64,000 nucleotides of DNA from Diadema setosum (GCF_964275005.1 NC_092700.1:20503050-20567049), one strand, 5' to 3'; numbered from the stretch's first letter, positions 23,484 to 35,939 are shown. The notes: generated by a model from the letters alone, not told the origin. Numbers and translations: made by a program.

Positions 23484-23819
23484 TAAACCCTTCAAAAAAA
23501 AGTTTGGAAATCTGAGTTTCATCAATCATTTCTCATCTTTCCGTAGAAATGATTTATTTGTGCTTAGTACCACAAAAAGATTGTTTAATTTTCTTTATAA
23601 TGATACCATACTTGTTATGATTATCGTATACATGGAGGTGCAGTACTTGCAAATATGAGGTAAAGTCAGAATTGAAAAGCTGCAAAATGACCCAATTTTT
23701 GACGTCCGTAATGCAGTTTCCTCGTGATGAGTGAGTTCCCCATTCATTCCTTGGTGTTCATTTACTGTAACTTCAGCATTTTTATGGAGTAAAACATGTA
23801 TGCGTTCAACCAAACAGAT

Positions 23820-23881
<62 letters not shown>

Positions 23882-23893
23882 ACACACAACATT

Positions 23894-23924
<31 letters not shown>

Positions 23925-24841
23925 ATCATGACTCACACCATTTCATCTCACAGAACCTCGCCACATTAACCGTAACAAAGACATAAAGAGGTGAAATGGC
24001 ATGGTTTTGATTTTATCGGAATTTTATCTTTATTTTGTCTTCATTTTGTAGTTATTTTGTGCTTACTTTATGTTATCTTTGTCCTCAATGAACATGATCG
24101 GGGCTCAGCCAAGTGCTTGCACCACCGCCCCCCTGGCACCGTGTCCTCATGTTGTTGATTGGCGTCAACCAGTATCTGACGGAGTCCTGCCTATATGTTG
24201 TTGCATTTGTGACCCTCTTCTCCACAGCTCGGCCAAGTTGATCCTAAAAATGTTGTATGGGGTTGAGGGCGGGGCTGCATGCAGGCCAGTCCACTCTAAT
24301 GATGCCCTCTCTCTCTTTCTCTCTCTCGAGAAAGTTGCGCTCATGTCTCACTCTATGTGGTTTTGCGTTGTCATCTTTTTGAAGCATCTCAGCTTAAAAT
24401 TGCCCTATGGCGCGGGGTTTTTGAACATTGCTTAGAAGTGGCATGGTGTACAACCATAAAACTTGATGAGCTATCAAAATTACCTGGCATGCCACCACTG
24501 AAAACCTGAATGTGAAGTCATGTCTATTGAAATTTGCCTTCATGGCTAACCAGTTGAGAACAAAATACATAACACAAAAGAACATGTTCTTTATCTACTC
24601 TTCACGACCATTCTCATTCATAAGGACAGTTCTTGTTCGTTTTGCAACTTTTCAATGCAGACCTTATCAGACACTTTTGAGTACAGTTCCTTACCTGATA
24701 GCATAATCATAATGAGTAGGATATCATTTTAACAGAAATTTAATACTCTTTCCATTGATATCAAGCATGTATTGTAAAGTGCTTACAAACTGGAGAAATT
24801 AACAACTGAAGTCAGATTTCCAAACTTTTTTGAAGGGTTAA
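23484..24841 (-). mobile_element. Degenerate Tc1/mariner transposon
   Basis: Inverted ends AACCCTTCAAAAAAAAGTTT (from 23486) and its reverse complement (to 24840), matching over about 28 bases, 1.36 kb apart, the usual Tc1/mariner length. The minus strand around 24300-24215 still shows the Tc1 signature (tryptophan-rich, close to DLNPIEHxWDQL) with several substitutions, and the frame is broken in many places. A CA repeat has grown inside it. Dead. Confidence 0.65.
23819..23925. repeat. CA microsatellite
   Basis: Long run of CA with two small interruptions, inside the Tc1 fossil. Confidence 0.95.
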
Positions 24842-24844
24842 TAT

Positions 24845-24958
<114 letters not shown>

Positions 24959-26613
24959 TATATTTACGACGAACAAGCATGACGAGTGATTGTTAACATT
25001 TCAGTCGAAATGGCGACGCTCATTAACTATAACCGTCATATTTATTCTGGTTCTTTCTGGAACTAGGATAGCTTGGATTTCAGAAAGTCGACGGACAACA
25101 ATTCCATAGTTTTCTTAACAATTAATTGGATAGAAAGGTGCATATTTGCTTATAGAGGAAAATTTTGAAAGCATCACATTGCTGCTGCAAGTCAAAATTA
25201 CCATGCATGTGATTCAGATCATTCAATGTATTTTCGACCTATACTAGGCTATCCTACTACTCGGAGTTGTTAGGAAGGAATAACACTTTGCATCAGGTCT
25301 ACTCTTCTACTATTCGTTATTCAGCTATCCAGGCCTATAACATAGTTATAACAACTTTCTTCCTTTTCTACAAAATAAATGTAATACGCACATGCGACCG
25401 ATAAGTTGGGCGAGTCACAATGCAATGAAACGATGGATAGTTCTTTCGTCACTTTACTCCTAAAAAATAAGTGATTGATGAAATTGTCAAACTCATGCTG
25501 ACTTGTACGCGCGAATTTTGTGCAAATGCGCAAATTACATGAACCACTGTCCAAAAATTGTAAATAACGTAAAAATTCATAATTTCAATATAAAGAAAGG
25601 GATATCTTCTTTAGTCACTAATGACTATCTCTCAAGGGAGCAAATGCAATCGTTCCGTGCTCTTACTAATACTATGACGGTCTGTCAAATAATTTAGCCA
25701 GGTTATCATATGGTGCGTATTTTATGAGTGCTAATGAAATGAGTCATTATGTAGTAAATGTAAAATCACACTTGCCTATGTAGCCCAGTCTTCATCAGTG
25801 CGCATTAATCTCATGATATCTATTGTTGGGATGTACCAAAGCCAGTTAAATGACTGGGAATAAGCTCTCCCCTCCTTCAGAAATGAAACTTCTTCAGAGA
25901 TTCATCAATCACAGCAATTAGAATTTAATTTTGATATTTGAAACTAAATCAACGAAGTGGCAATATCTGTTAATCATGAAGATTGCCGTGAGAAAAAAAA
26001 AAGTTTGCAATTAAATTGTACTCAACCAATGTTAATTACACCGAAGATTGAAATCAAATTGCTCGAAACTATTTTACATACATGTACATATAATAGAGGA
26101 GAAGTCCATTAGAGGTATTATAGACCTTCTTGAAAATGTTTTGATAAAATTTTCTAGTGTCAAGAACAGATACAAGCACAATCATCAATTTTGTTCAGAC
26201 TTTTTTATGGTATCATTTATAGTATTAAGAGGTATCTCAGAACATGTGCAGTAGAAAAGATAATGACAAAAGAAAAATGGAAATGTTAAAAAAAATACGA
26301 GGAGAAGCAGAGGAGTACATCTTCTCAAATAGTTTTCTTAACATGATAACGAGAATCATCATTCCAAGTTCACAAGTCCAATTATGATTAGAATAATACT
26401 AAAGGTAGCGTTGGAAGTTTCACAGAAAATTGACATCCCAACCTGTCCTTCCAAATTTGTTGTATTTTTTTTTTTTTTATCAAATGAAACAATGTACCAT
26501 TGAGTGAGTTGCATGCTTGTCATCAGCTTACCGGGGAGTTGTAGAAACACAGCAGATAACTTGAGGAGAAGGGGCTATACGAAGATAAATCGCCCCCCCC
26601 CCATATATATATA

Positions 26614-26862
26614 TGAAGAGTTTGTTTGCAAAAACCGGTAAGTCCATATTTGCCAAATGGAGATATTTGCGATTAAAGGTCAAGAAAAATAAGGAAAATA
26701 ATAAGAAAATTTTTGCTTCTTTTGACCATAAGTTCAAAAATATACCTTTATATGTAGTGACAAATATATCATTTAAAAGGTATTATTTTGTACTTTATGA
26801 CAGAGATCGTACTTCAAAATCTTCAAAAATGGACTTATCGGTTTTTGCAAACAAACCCTTCA
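26614..26862. mobile_element. Small MITE in a TA repeat
   Basis: 249 bases. Inverted ends TGAAGAGTTTGTTTGCAAAA and the reverse complement, continuing through AACCG.TAAGTCCAT. Flanked by TA repeats on both sides, so a TA target duplication is possible but not provable. No coding frame. Confidence 0.7.
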
Positions 26863-27599
26863 TATATATATATATATAATATATATATGTATATGATGAG
26901 CCGATCACATCAACACCCATCCTTCTTTTATGTGTTGGGATTATTAATACTTGTACTTGAAAACATGTCCGAATGTATATTGGTATTTAAATATCTTTGT
27001 TATCTGATGTGACGTTCAATGGTTAGTACTACCATGACTACAATCAAGTGGAACATGAGGTGGGAGAGCAGCCATAAGTCATAGAGTTTCTAGCTTCTCA
27101 TACAGGTTATGGGATGATACCACCCGGTTTGCACGACAATACTTGAATATTCAACAATAAGTAAACCAACTGAACGTTAAGTAAACCAACCACTCCATTA
27201 TGCTGATCTGAAGTTAGTATACATCCGGGTGAAAACTTATTGCTAAGCCTATACATTCTGTACTATTCACTGAGAGCAATGCTAAACTTGCAAGGAAGTT
27301 TATAATCAGAGGAAATTTCTGATACTTACCTGCCAGGTGAGAATAAGTCTACATCTATTCAGAATCTCAATGGTAGCATGCATATATGGAAAAACTCACA
27401 GTAGGCCTATATGTGAGAGACATAGGCACGGACACAGAAACAAACAAAGACAGATCAGACACACACAAGATGTGAGTGGGAATCAATGTAATATTCTTTC
27501 CAACTCATTCACAAATTGCACTCCATCGACATTATTCAGTTATTTAGTATCCTATGTAGTAAGCAGGAGATCGTTGGTTCGTGTCAAACCAGAGTATGT

Positions 27600-27604
27600 A
27601 TATT

Positions 27605-27655
<51 letters not shown>

Positions 27656-27814
27656 GATTAAAAAAAAATGACATTAAAACGCTTTATCCTGACGAGGGAA
27701 CTTAAGAGCATGCTGTAGAATCAAGACCCGAACAGATTAGTCATCGCATTCTTCTACAGCGACCAGGATGCGATGTGGTGTTAGATAAAAGTCCGGGTTT
27801 TTTTTTTTGTTGTT

Positions 27815-27857
<43 letters not shown>

Positions 27858-28011
27858 AGATGTATGGTACACAAGGCCAGGAAACACGTCTGCTCCTGGT
27901 AGGAAGGATTTCAAAACTAACCTGCTTTCCCGGTAGTCACTGATCGATAACGAACAGAAGTGAATGTGAATAAAACCTAAAAATGACATTAAAACGCTTT
28001 ATCATAACGAG
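27600..28011. repeat. TA repeat, then a T run between 33-base direct repeats
   Basis: A TA run (27605-27652) is followed by AATGACATTAAAACGCTTTA (27664-27696), 282 bases that include a run of about 60 T, and a near copy of the same 33 bases (27979-28011). Either a small tandem duplication or a retroposed insert with an unusually long target duplication. Confidence 0.5.
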
Positions 28012-28894
28012 TAAAGTGCTTGGTAAAGGAACAAGACATATAAATTATTATAAAAATATTCGGTTAGATTGTTCACTATTAAGTCATTTACACACACAAA
28101 AAAAAATCGACGGGAGAATTCATAAACTGAACGTTATCATTTACAGACAGAAATTTGAAGTTCCCAGGAATAATGAGGTTCAGTTCAATCCTTCCTTTGA
28201 CCAAAGCAAGCTTTTTCAGCTGGTAATATAAAACACAATTTTCTTTTTTTGTTCATCCTTCCATAAACTGCCTTTAAGATGTTAGTTTAAGGGTCATTTA
28301 CGATCACATCAATTTTTTTCTTATATTAACAACTTAAACATTGTAAGGTGACAAGGAACTAAATTAATTAAAAGTCTAAATGACCAATCATGAGCACAGA
28401 CAAGGGGTAACTGCATTAATCAAAATGATTGCGAGAAGGCGTTGACATCTTATTCTCGCTCTTTAATCCAACGAATCATATGCATTCTTCCATGTTTTCT
28501 ATAGTTTTTTTTTTCTTACTGCTTTACTGAAGCCACACGGAGTTAGATAGAAATTGGAATATCAATCGTGGACCGACACATAGTATCACACAACTGAACA
28601 CAACTTAGGGACTGTCAAGTAGATGTGCGCGCAAGCTCGGTCGCCTTTCCTCCTGTTACTAGTGATACCAACTTCAATGACATGAACTTTTCCACAGAGC
28701 ATTGGAGGACTTCACTTTGATCGTCACTCAAATCAAATTTAGGATCTGGCGTATACTTAAACTTTTTATACCAATTTTGCATATTGATTTAGAGGGGACA
28801 TTCCTCATCGTGTTGGAGAAACTCTATGATTCTGGGCTATTAAAAAGAGGGACTGCCACATAAGTCATTTTTCGGCATTAACCAAAGAATAAGC

Positions 28895-28979
28895 ATGTCT
28901 TTTGTCGCCTTGTTGATTGTTTGTTTCTTCCTCTACCAGCCGTTGCTCATTTCCTCAACTCCTGAAAGCAACATGACGT
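28895..28979 (+). CDS. Receptor gene B, signal peptide exon
   Basis: An ATG at 28895 opens MSFVALLIVCFFLYQPLLIS, a typical hydrophobic signal peptide, then STPESNMT with an N-glycosylation site. The donor is taken as GTGCGT at 28980, leaving phase 1, which matches the phase 1 start of the next exon. The start is chosen because it is the only Met before the hydrophobic core. A weak TATA-like TATTAAAAAG lies about 60 bases upstream (near 28836). The gene A equivalent must lie before the window. The exon is small and supported by phase, hydrophobicity and position only. Confidence 0.6.
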
Positions 28980-29393
28980 GTGCGTATCTTGATTCTTTTT
29001 ATAAATTCTTTCCGTTAAAGGATGTTCTCGTAGATTATTCATGCTTGTTAACCGCCTTATTTGCTTAGAAACGCATATATTTGCAATGATCGAAATAAAA
29101 ATCACGTTACGGTGTGTTTTCTTGTTTATGAATTGTTTTGACACTGTTTCATCTTACACTTCAACGTTCAAATCATTTGACTGGATATGATCATTTGTTT
29201 GATGTGCTTGTACCTCTTTAATACATTTGAATGTGGCACAGAAATTAAACCAAGAAATGGTGCAAGTATCAATCACTTCTGTCCTTCACAACGATTGCAA
29301 ATTGCAAAACGCAAACGAGTATGAATTTGATGCAAAACTAGAATGTCTATTATACTTGCAATTTTCTTATCCACTCGTTCTTTGCACCTGCAG

Positions 29394-29718
29394 ATTTTAA
29401 TCTCAGCTGCTCGGAGAAGCCACCATACCTCGACATTTGGTTTAATAATGCATTACACATCTCTGACAGTAGTTGGGTTATACAGGCACCTTCAGGACGG
29501 CGACTTTCCATTGAAATTCAGTTTATCAACAACGTATGGATGGGATTTTATCTGTTTGATATAATATCTGACAGAACATTTCAGCCTCTTATTATGAATC
29601 GCATCTTGCCGTACCCCGTTTTATCATTGACACATCAAACTAAACTGCGTGTAATGGAATATACTGTATATATATACATATCCAGCGAATTTCAAGATAG
29701 AAGTGAAATGTTATGATG
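29394..29718 (+). CDS. Receptor gene B, CUB-like domain exon
   Basis: After CACCTGCAG (29385-29393) the phase 1 frame gives FNLSCSEKPPYL, then SWVIQAPSGRRLSIEIQF, which matches the core of CUB domains (W.I.aP.g..i.i.f), followed by GFYLFDI. CUB domains are extracellular beta-sandwich modules for protein binding. The exon should end at the strong donor GATG|GTAAGT (29719), where another frame reads NFKIEVKCYDG in phase 1. The two readings are out of frame by one base: 325 bases instead of a multiple of three. The shift falls near a short TA run (about 29664-29676). So this exon is either frameshifted in this copy or assembly, or its true 3' boundary is elsewhere. The domain call is moderate. 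Confidence 0.5.
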
Positions 29719-30143
29719 GTAAGTTATGATTCCTTTCGAAATTACATATCTAAGTGTTTATTTACTTTCTCTTTCGTATTTTCCTGAACATCGTGTCCAA
29801 GATTTTTGTTTTGAAACCTATTTTCCTTCCGCAAATAAATGTTTTTGTGTTAGCAAAGGGAGCGTTGACGTGAAAATATGACCGAAATTTCAATCTTTCG
29901 TAAAGCTGTTCGGTTATGGCTCCTGACCCACTTCAAATCTTCCCTTAGATTCCATATTGCGACATTTTTAGGACAGCATAATAAGTATCACCATTAATAT
30001 GTCGAAGGCTTTAGAGAGCTCAAGGAAGATACCGACTGTGTGAGATCTTATGAAGCAAGTTGTCAAAACGGAAAAGTCATGAATGGCTTGTAGAACGGTT
30101 TGATGAAAACCAAATATATACCGAAAAATATTTTATAATCATA

Positions 30144-30586
30144 TGACCATGCTTCACAAAATCAACAAAGAGTGACCAGACATGGAATTTCAATTAAGAA
30201 TATGTTTTGTAAGAACAGACTCTAAGCTTAAAAAAAAATATATAACTAGACACAAACGGTCTTTCCTAACATATATCTAAACTAAATATCGGAAATAAAG
30301 TACACGCTGTAAAAAATTGTGTACTGAGAGAAGAGGCTCTGAAGTATATGGCCTATTTAAGTACTTAATATTACCAAGCCGTGGTCTTTGCAAGGAATAG
30401 GAAAAAAGAACTGGGCTAGCAATCCGGAGGTCTCGGTTTCGAATCCCGATGGAATCTCGTTTTCTTTGCTCAATTTTCCACTAATAAAAATATTTAAAAC
30501 TTAAGATTGACTGGGTTGATTCGTTTTACCTATTTTCAGTCCTCACGTAAAATCGCCCGATGTGACTTTTCGCAAATGCACTGTCA
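30144..30586 (+). mobile_element. Family R MITE, old copy with tRNA-like insert
   Basis: Diverged family R copy in the position equivalent to window bases 1-472 in gene A. Part of the middle is replaced by a tRNA-like stretch around 30412-30466 with a good B box (GGTTTCGAATCCC). The insert is absent from gene A, so it came after the gene duplication. Confidence 0.6.
30412..30466 (+). repeat. tRNA-derived SINE fragment
   Basis: GGGCTAGCAATCCGGAGG followed by TCTCGGTTTCGAATCCCGA looks like the anticodon and T arms of a tRNA. There is no A box or acceptor stem, so it is not a tRNA gene. Confidence 0.5.
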
Positions 30587-31424
30587 AATATTTATTTACG
30601 AAACATTGTCGTTCGTGAATAATCCTCCCCCCCACAAGAAAGACGTGTAAAGGGATGATTGTGAGGTGTCCTGTTCCCCCCTTGCATATCGTAATTGATC
30701 TTCTTTCATCTTGATTTTTGAAGGCGAAAGGTCATTTTCAAGTATGCTAGTCGGAATGTAATTTCTATGGAGACATTCTTCAACTTAACTGTTGTGATTC
30801 CGTCCTATTTCTGAAATTCAAATTGCTGTTCAGATCACTGATAACGTCAATCACTTCTGTTTCATGATCAACACAGGAAACAATAACACTGTCCTTTTGC
30901 AATTCTTTAGATGACAATCGATTTTCAGGTCACCTTCGGTAATCTATTGGAATTAGATCCAATGGGCAATACTTACAAAATAAGCATTGAATAAGATGTA
31001 ATCATTACACAGCATGAAAAGTACATTAAATGCTACATCAATTGCTTTTCGTGTGTTTCTCATATCATTTTTGCTTGAAGTGTAATCGTCTGCTTCGAAC
31101 TGCAATTATTTTTTTTTGTACGAGCTACTTACAAGCATTGCTTTGCTTGACATAACATTCAGTCATATTTGACACTCCTAACCGTTAAGGACGTAAGCTT
31201 TTGTTCCGTTATTTATCCAGTAACTTTGTGTTATTTATTGTTCATTAGCACAATTTTGTTGCCAGTTTCTTTGTTTCGATTTGTATTTTCGTGAATTCAA
31301 CACTGCTTTGTCCAGTGATATGCATTGTGTGTCATTGATGTCGTGAAATACGAGAATTGAATTCAACTGAAAATCACATTATGCAAGTTTAGGGACTTAT
31401 ACATTATATTCATTCCATTTCAAG

Positions 31425-31640
31425 AAACACCATCGGTGAAGCTGGTTGGGGAACCCTCTCCCATGGATGGATTGGTGGTCATGGAGTCAAACAGTCATAT
31501 GTGCTATTTTGACTTTAACCTCAGAGCTGCTGATTTAGTCTGCAGAGAACTCGGCTTCCCAGCTGCAAAAGATTATTCAGCTGACGCTATTTCAGGTCCA
31601 GCAATATCGGACAAGACTCAATGGTTTTCATATTCTAAAG
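31425..31640 (+). CDS. Receptor gene B, SRCR domain exon, first half
   Basis: 216 bases, phase 1-1, after TTTCAAG (31418-31424) and before GTAACT (31641). It encodes VKLVGEPSPMDGLVVMESNS and then LVCRELGFPAAKDYS, the first half of an SRCR domain. Nearly the same residues as gene A (1204-1419), and the flanking intron sequence is also recognisably related, so this is a segmental duplicate. One cysteine position of typical SRCR domains (in the N-terminal strand) is replaced in both genes by HMC context, so the disulphide pattern may be non-standard. Confidence 0.85.
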
Positions 31641-32271
31641 GTAACTGCAATATTGTGCGCATTGAACGAAATATTGTGTGATTGCATTCCTTTGTACTGC
31701 ATTTTCTTTACTTTTGTAAGAAAACAGTCTTATTGATTTAGTATAACTATATATGTGTGGATGTTATGCTGTATTTGCAGATGCTATGCTGTAATGACAC
31801 TTTAATTGTTGGAAATGGAAGCATCTCCATATTTCGCATTGTATTTGATGAATTTAGACGGAGGCGATCATCTACATTAGCACATTTTCACACTGAAAGG
31901 TTGGAAATGCTCGAGTCGAAGTATTAATTAATTTATTTAAATGTTCTTTTAGCAGGGTAGCCCTTTCAGTCGATTTACTGTTCTACAAAGGACACTGACC
32001 ACGTTATATTCAGTTAAAATATCATGTACATGTCAGAACACAATCACATGCAAAGAAGAAAATGACCTACACTGCTACTCAAATTCTTGAAATGAATAAA
32101 TGTATTGTCATCTCTGAGAATAATTATTTCATTTCTACCCACAGAATCTAACTGCCAAACTTCCAGATACAAGAAGAAAAACTGTTTATTCATATACCGC
32201 AGGTTCAAATTAATAACCCCATCAAACATGTAACAGTACGTGAAATGGTTTTTCGAAATATCAACACACAG

Positions 32272-32355
32272 GTTGTCACAAAGCAAGACTACAGGATTGT
32301 CTATCAAAACGAGCTGAGTGTCCCTGTAACAGGACTGTGAGACTCAGATGCCGAG
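32272..32355 (+). CDS. Receptor gene B, SRCR domain exon, second half
   Basis: 84 bases, phase 1-1, between ACACAG (32266-32271) and GTGAGA (32356). Joined to the previous exon it reads CHKARLQDCLSKRAECPCNR then TVRLRCR. The cysteines of the SRCR C-terminal half are kept, plus one extra cysteine (CPCN) absent from gene A. The intron before it is only about 630 bases, against 2.96 kb in gene A, where repeats have inserted. The opposite-strand open frame across this region is a shadow. Confidence 0.8.
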
Positions 32356-32756
32356 GTGAGATCGAACATAATAAATCGACCTACTAGCGATTTATTGCGT
32401 TTATACATAACGTGCAATGAAGAGCATGTACAGTCGCAGTGTTGCCTCTTTAAAATAGCCATTATAGTCCGGAGTAGGTTGGAGTGGTAAGCGTAGCTAG
32501 ATTTTATCAGGTATTTTTTATTGACCGAACTTTCTTCCCGTACATAGTGGACCACCATGAGCTCTGCGTGAATAGACAAGAGGTCACTGTACAGTACGCC
32601 GACTTACGGGGCTTGGGGTTTCAATGTGTCACTTGATATTTTGAACTTGAGTTGGCTTTGAAGAGAATCATGATCTTTAGTGTAGGTATCACTCAGTAAA
32701 CATGTCATATGTCAACATATAACAAATCACGTGCACAACCTATATAATTATATAAT

Positions 32757-32849
<93 letters not shown>

Positions 32850-32856
32850 ATACACT
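32757..32856. repeat. CA then TA microsatellite
   Basis: About 12 CA units followed by TA runs with TATATCTA and TATATTTA interruptions, in the gene B intron after the SRCR exons. Confidence 0.9.
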
Positions 32857-33655
32857 CAAGAGGCGCATTGACATCAAAACTACATTTACATTTTACTATT
32901 CAACAACAGATTGATAGATTAGCTATGCAATTATTGTTACGCCAGCAATCGGCAAAAAATCCAGCTGATGTGGCTGCTAGGCTGGGATGCTCGTGGTTGC
33001 TAGATTTGGTGTGTTTGTGGTTTCATGATGTGCATGTTGCACGACACAACGAGGAAGACAGACACGTCTAGGTGTGCTGTGAACAAGGTCAAAGGCCGAA
33101 AGCTTAAGGCCCGGTCCCACTGCACTTACGGATGCAAAGAGGATGCAGAGCGTAAAAAAGATCTTGCCATCCGCTGGAAAACGCTACGCATCCGCTGTGT
33201 ACTCATCGCATACGTGTTACATACGCTCTATCCATCGAGCATCCGTCCATGGTGATTTCATCCGCTCAAAAAGTTTTAAGCTGCTTAAAACTTTTAGAAC
33301 GGATGGACTTTCCGCCGTGTACGATGTAAATCCGCGACATATACGAGCAACAAACGTTGTACGTCCGTTATCATCCCTTAAACGTCCGCTGTATCCTCTC
33401 TGCATCCTCTGGGCATCCTCGCAACTCACATCCGCTGCAGCTGAAAACGGAAAGAGGGAGGAAAGATATGGTACATGGAACGTCTCTACATCGTTAATAG
33501 CACGGAAATAGAAAGGATGTAAGCGTATGCATCTCGTATATAAAGTATTTAAAACGGACAAAGCGTTTGTATCTGGGATGTATCTCGTATATTTAGGATG
33601 TCTGGAGTATGTCTTGAGTATGTAGAAGGACACCTAGCGGACAACCGATATTTTG

Positions 33656-33664
33656 TATAAAAAG
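33656..33664 (+). promoter_or_regulatory. TATA box of the Harbinger nuclease gene
   Basis: TATAAAAAG about 100 bases before the nuclease ATG at 33765 and inside the element. The spacing is right for a short 5' UTR. Confidence 0.5.
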
Positions 33665-33764
33665 GGGGAGAAAAATCATCTGGATCTCAGTACGAGTCGA
33701 GCAGCCGTGGTGTACAGGCCTCATTACCCTTGGTCTTGGTCTTCAACATCAACTGTTTTCCATC

Positions 33765-35054
33765 ATGGATGATCAAAGAGTCCATTTGATAGCTGCACTC
33801 ATTCAACAGCGGAACCACAACCTGTTCAGTCTGTATCAAGTTTTAGACAGAAGGAGAAGAAGGAGAAGAAGGAGACGTCCAAGAGCTGTGTGGGTCCGAG
33901 GATGGATCGTGAGAAGAATGGAGTTTGGACTGTATGACCAGTTGATGGTGGAGCTGAGGAATGAAGACCCTCGTGCATTCCATCACTTCATGAGGATGCC
34001 ACCAGCCATGTTTGACGAACTAGTAGAGCGTCTGAGACCGAGGTTGACCAAGCCTAGCACCAACTTTCGTCCCAACCTGGACCCTGGATTGAAGGTGGCA
34101 CTGACTCTGCGGCACCTGGCCTCTGGAACCACATACAGAAACATGCAGTATGCATGGAGGGTGCCACACAACAGCATCAGCAAAGTCGTCAGAGAAGTGG
34201 TAGAGGCCATCGTTGAAGAATACGTTGACGAGCTCCTCAGGTGCCCAACCACTGAACAAGGCTGGAAACAACTTGCAGAAGATTGGTATCAGAGGTGGAA
34301 CTTTCCTCACACCGTAGGAGCCATAGATGGGAAGCACGTGGCCTGCAAAGCTCCAGCCAACTCAGGGTCCACTTATCACAACTACAAGGGCTTCTTCAGT
34401 ATCATCCTCTTTGCCATGGTTGATGCTGACTACAAGTTCATCTACATCGATGCTTCAGGCAACGGGTCAGCTTCAGATGCCCAGATATACAACGCAAGTG
34501 ACCTCAAGGATGGGCTGGAACGCAACCTCATCATGGGTTTTCCTGGTCCAGACCCCCTTCCCAATGACACACAAGATGTGCCCTACTTCATCGTTGGTGA
34601 TGACGCATTCTCCCTCAGAACCTATCTCATGAAGCCGTACAGTTCAAGATACCTCACCCGTGAAGAGAGGATCTTCAACTACAGGCTGTCCAGGGCAAGA
34701 CGGGTGGTGGAGAACGCCTTCGGCATCCTGGCTAACAGGTTCCAGATACTTCTCACCACCATGCAGCATGACCCAGAGACTGTGAGGAGCATCGTGGAAG
34801 CTTGTTGCATCCTGCACAATCTCATGCGCACCCGCTACCCAGTGTTGCAGAACAGACTAGTCGACCGTCAACAAGGGAATGGGGACATGGAGCCTGGTGA
34901 ATGGAGGCAAGGACTTAATCTGATGGACACTGTGGATGTACAAGGCCACAACAGAGCTTCACGTGAAGGGAAGAAGCAGCGCAACCTCCTGAGACACTGG
35001 TGCAACTCCCCAGCTGGATCAGTGGAGTGGCAAGACAGGATGATAGATGATTAG
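33765..35054 (+). CDS. Harbinger transposase nuclease (HARBI1-like)
   Basis: 429 codons, intact. An N-terminal arginine run (residues 29-38) may be a nuclear signal. The N-terminal helical region includes FHHFMRMPPAMFDELVERL, the usual first conserved block. The DDE nuclease follows: GAIDGKHV with Asp188, YFIVGDDAFSL with Asp279/280, and RRVVENAFGILANRF with Glu316, so the catalytic triad is present. It ends ACCILHNLMR, also typical. It cuts and joins the element ends in the nucleus together with the Myb-like partner. AATAAA at 35250 suits its 3' end. The length is normal for the family. A host-domesticated HARBI1 is unlikely because the ends and the partner gene are present. Confidence 0.93.
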   Translation: MDDQRVHLIAALIQQRNHNLFSLYQVLDRRRRRRRRRRPRAVWVRGWIVRRMEFGLYDQLMVELRNEDPRAFHHFMRMPPAMFDELVERLRPRLTKPSTNFRPNLDPGLKVALTLRHLASGTTYRNMQYAWRVPHNSISKVVREVVEAIVEEYVDELLRCPTTEQGWKQLAEDWYQRWNFPHTVGAIDGKHVACKAPANSGSTYHNYKGFFSIILFAMVDADYKFIYIDASGNGSASDAQIYNASDLKDGLERNLIMGFPGPDPLPNDTQDVPYFIVGDDAFSLRTYLMKPYSSRYLTREERIFNYRLSRARRVVENAFGILANRFQILLTTMQHDPETVRSIVEACCILHNLMRTRYPVLQNRLVDRQQGNGDMEPGEWRQGLNLMDTVDVQGHNRASREGKKQRNLLRHWCNSPAGSVEWQDRMIDD

Positions 35055-35461
35055 AATGGATGCTTCCTTGAGACTGTTGCGTAAGACTGATGAGATTGTG
35101 CCATAAGAACACAGCGTTACAATGTTGTATACTTGTAGCTGTTTATTGTTAAGAACACAGCGTTACAATGGTGTTGTATACTTGTAGCTGTTTATTGTTA
35201 AATTTATTGTTAAATGTATCTTGTGGGGTCCTACAATGAATAGGGCATTAATAAACAGCTTTGTTTAATTCAAACTGTGTTGATGGCTGAATAAATTGTA
35301 TTGATAATAAAGGTTCATAATATGTGTGGCAGCTTGGATGGTGGACCATACAGTCCAGTATGTAGTTGCAGTGCCAGTGTAAGTCCGGAGGTTTCCCTAT
35401 CCCACAACTTTCAAGAAGTCCAAAAGTCCTTTATTCCCCAGATAATAGTAAAATACAACAT

Positions 35462-35691
35462 CAATTCAATCATAGTTTATTTCCAATCAACGAAAATCAA
35501 AACATAGTACAAAGTATACATGTCATGAAATGATATTGTTCAAACATTTGCAAAAGATTCATGTAGTATACGAGATAAATTATATAACAACATTCATTGT
35601 TTGAACAATATCATTTCCTGACATGTAAACTTTGTACTATTTTTTGATTTTCTTTGATTGGAAATAAACTATGATTGAATTGAATTGAACA
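35462..35691. repeat. Foldback of two LINE-type 3' tails
   Basis: TCAATTCAATCATAGTTTAT (35462) and, about 200 bases on, the reverse complement ending in GATTGAATTGAATTG (35691), with pairing over about 85 bases through the ACAAAGT...ACATGTCA and GATATTGTTCAAAC blocks. AATAAACTATGATTGAATTGAATT resembles the pentamer tail of the LINE at 17425-20206. It lies inside the Harbinger element downstream of the nuclease gene. Confidence 0.6.
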
Positions 35692-35879
35692 TCACTTGTG
35701 TAAACGGCCCTTTTGCCCATCAATAAAAAAATAAAAACCAAACTGTGGCCAACTGATCCCAGGCCAGACTATGTTGGTGGACCATAGCATGCTGTCATGG
35801 TTGCATTGAATAGTCAGAACTCCCTGTGTCCAATTCTTCACAGATAGTATATGACTTAACTGTTTTGATAAATAAGGTA

Positions 35880-35883
35880 ACAA

Positions 35884-35939
<56 letters not shown>

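Noticed and set aside
31436-31681. SRCR exon continuing past 31640 as IVRIERNIV
   Set aside because: The paralogue and the phase 1 donor at 31641 show that the exon ends before this; the extra residues are intron.
32044-32307. 87-codon minus-strand frame over the second SRCR exon of gene B
   Set aside because: The matching region of gene A is not open on that strand, whereas the + strand exon is conserved in both.
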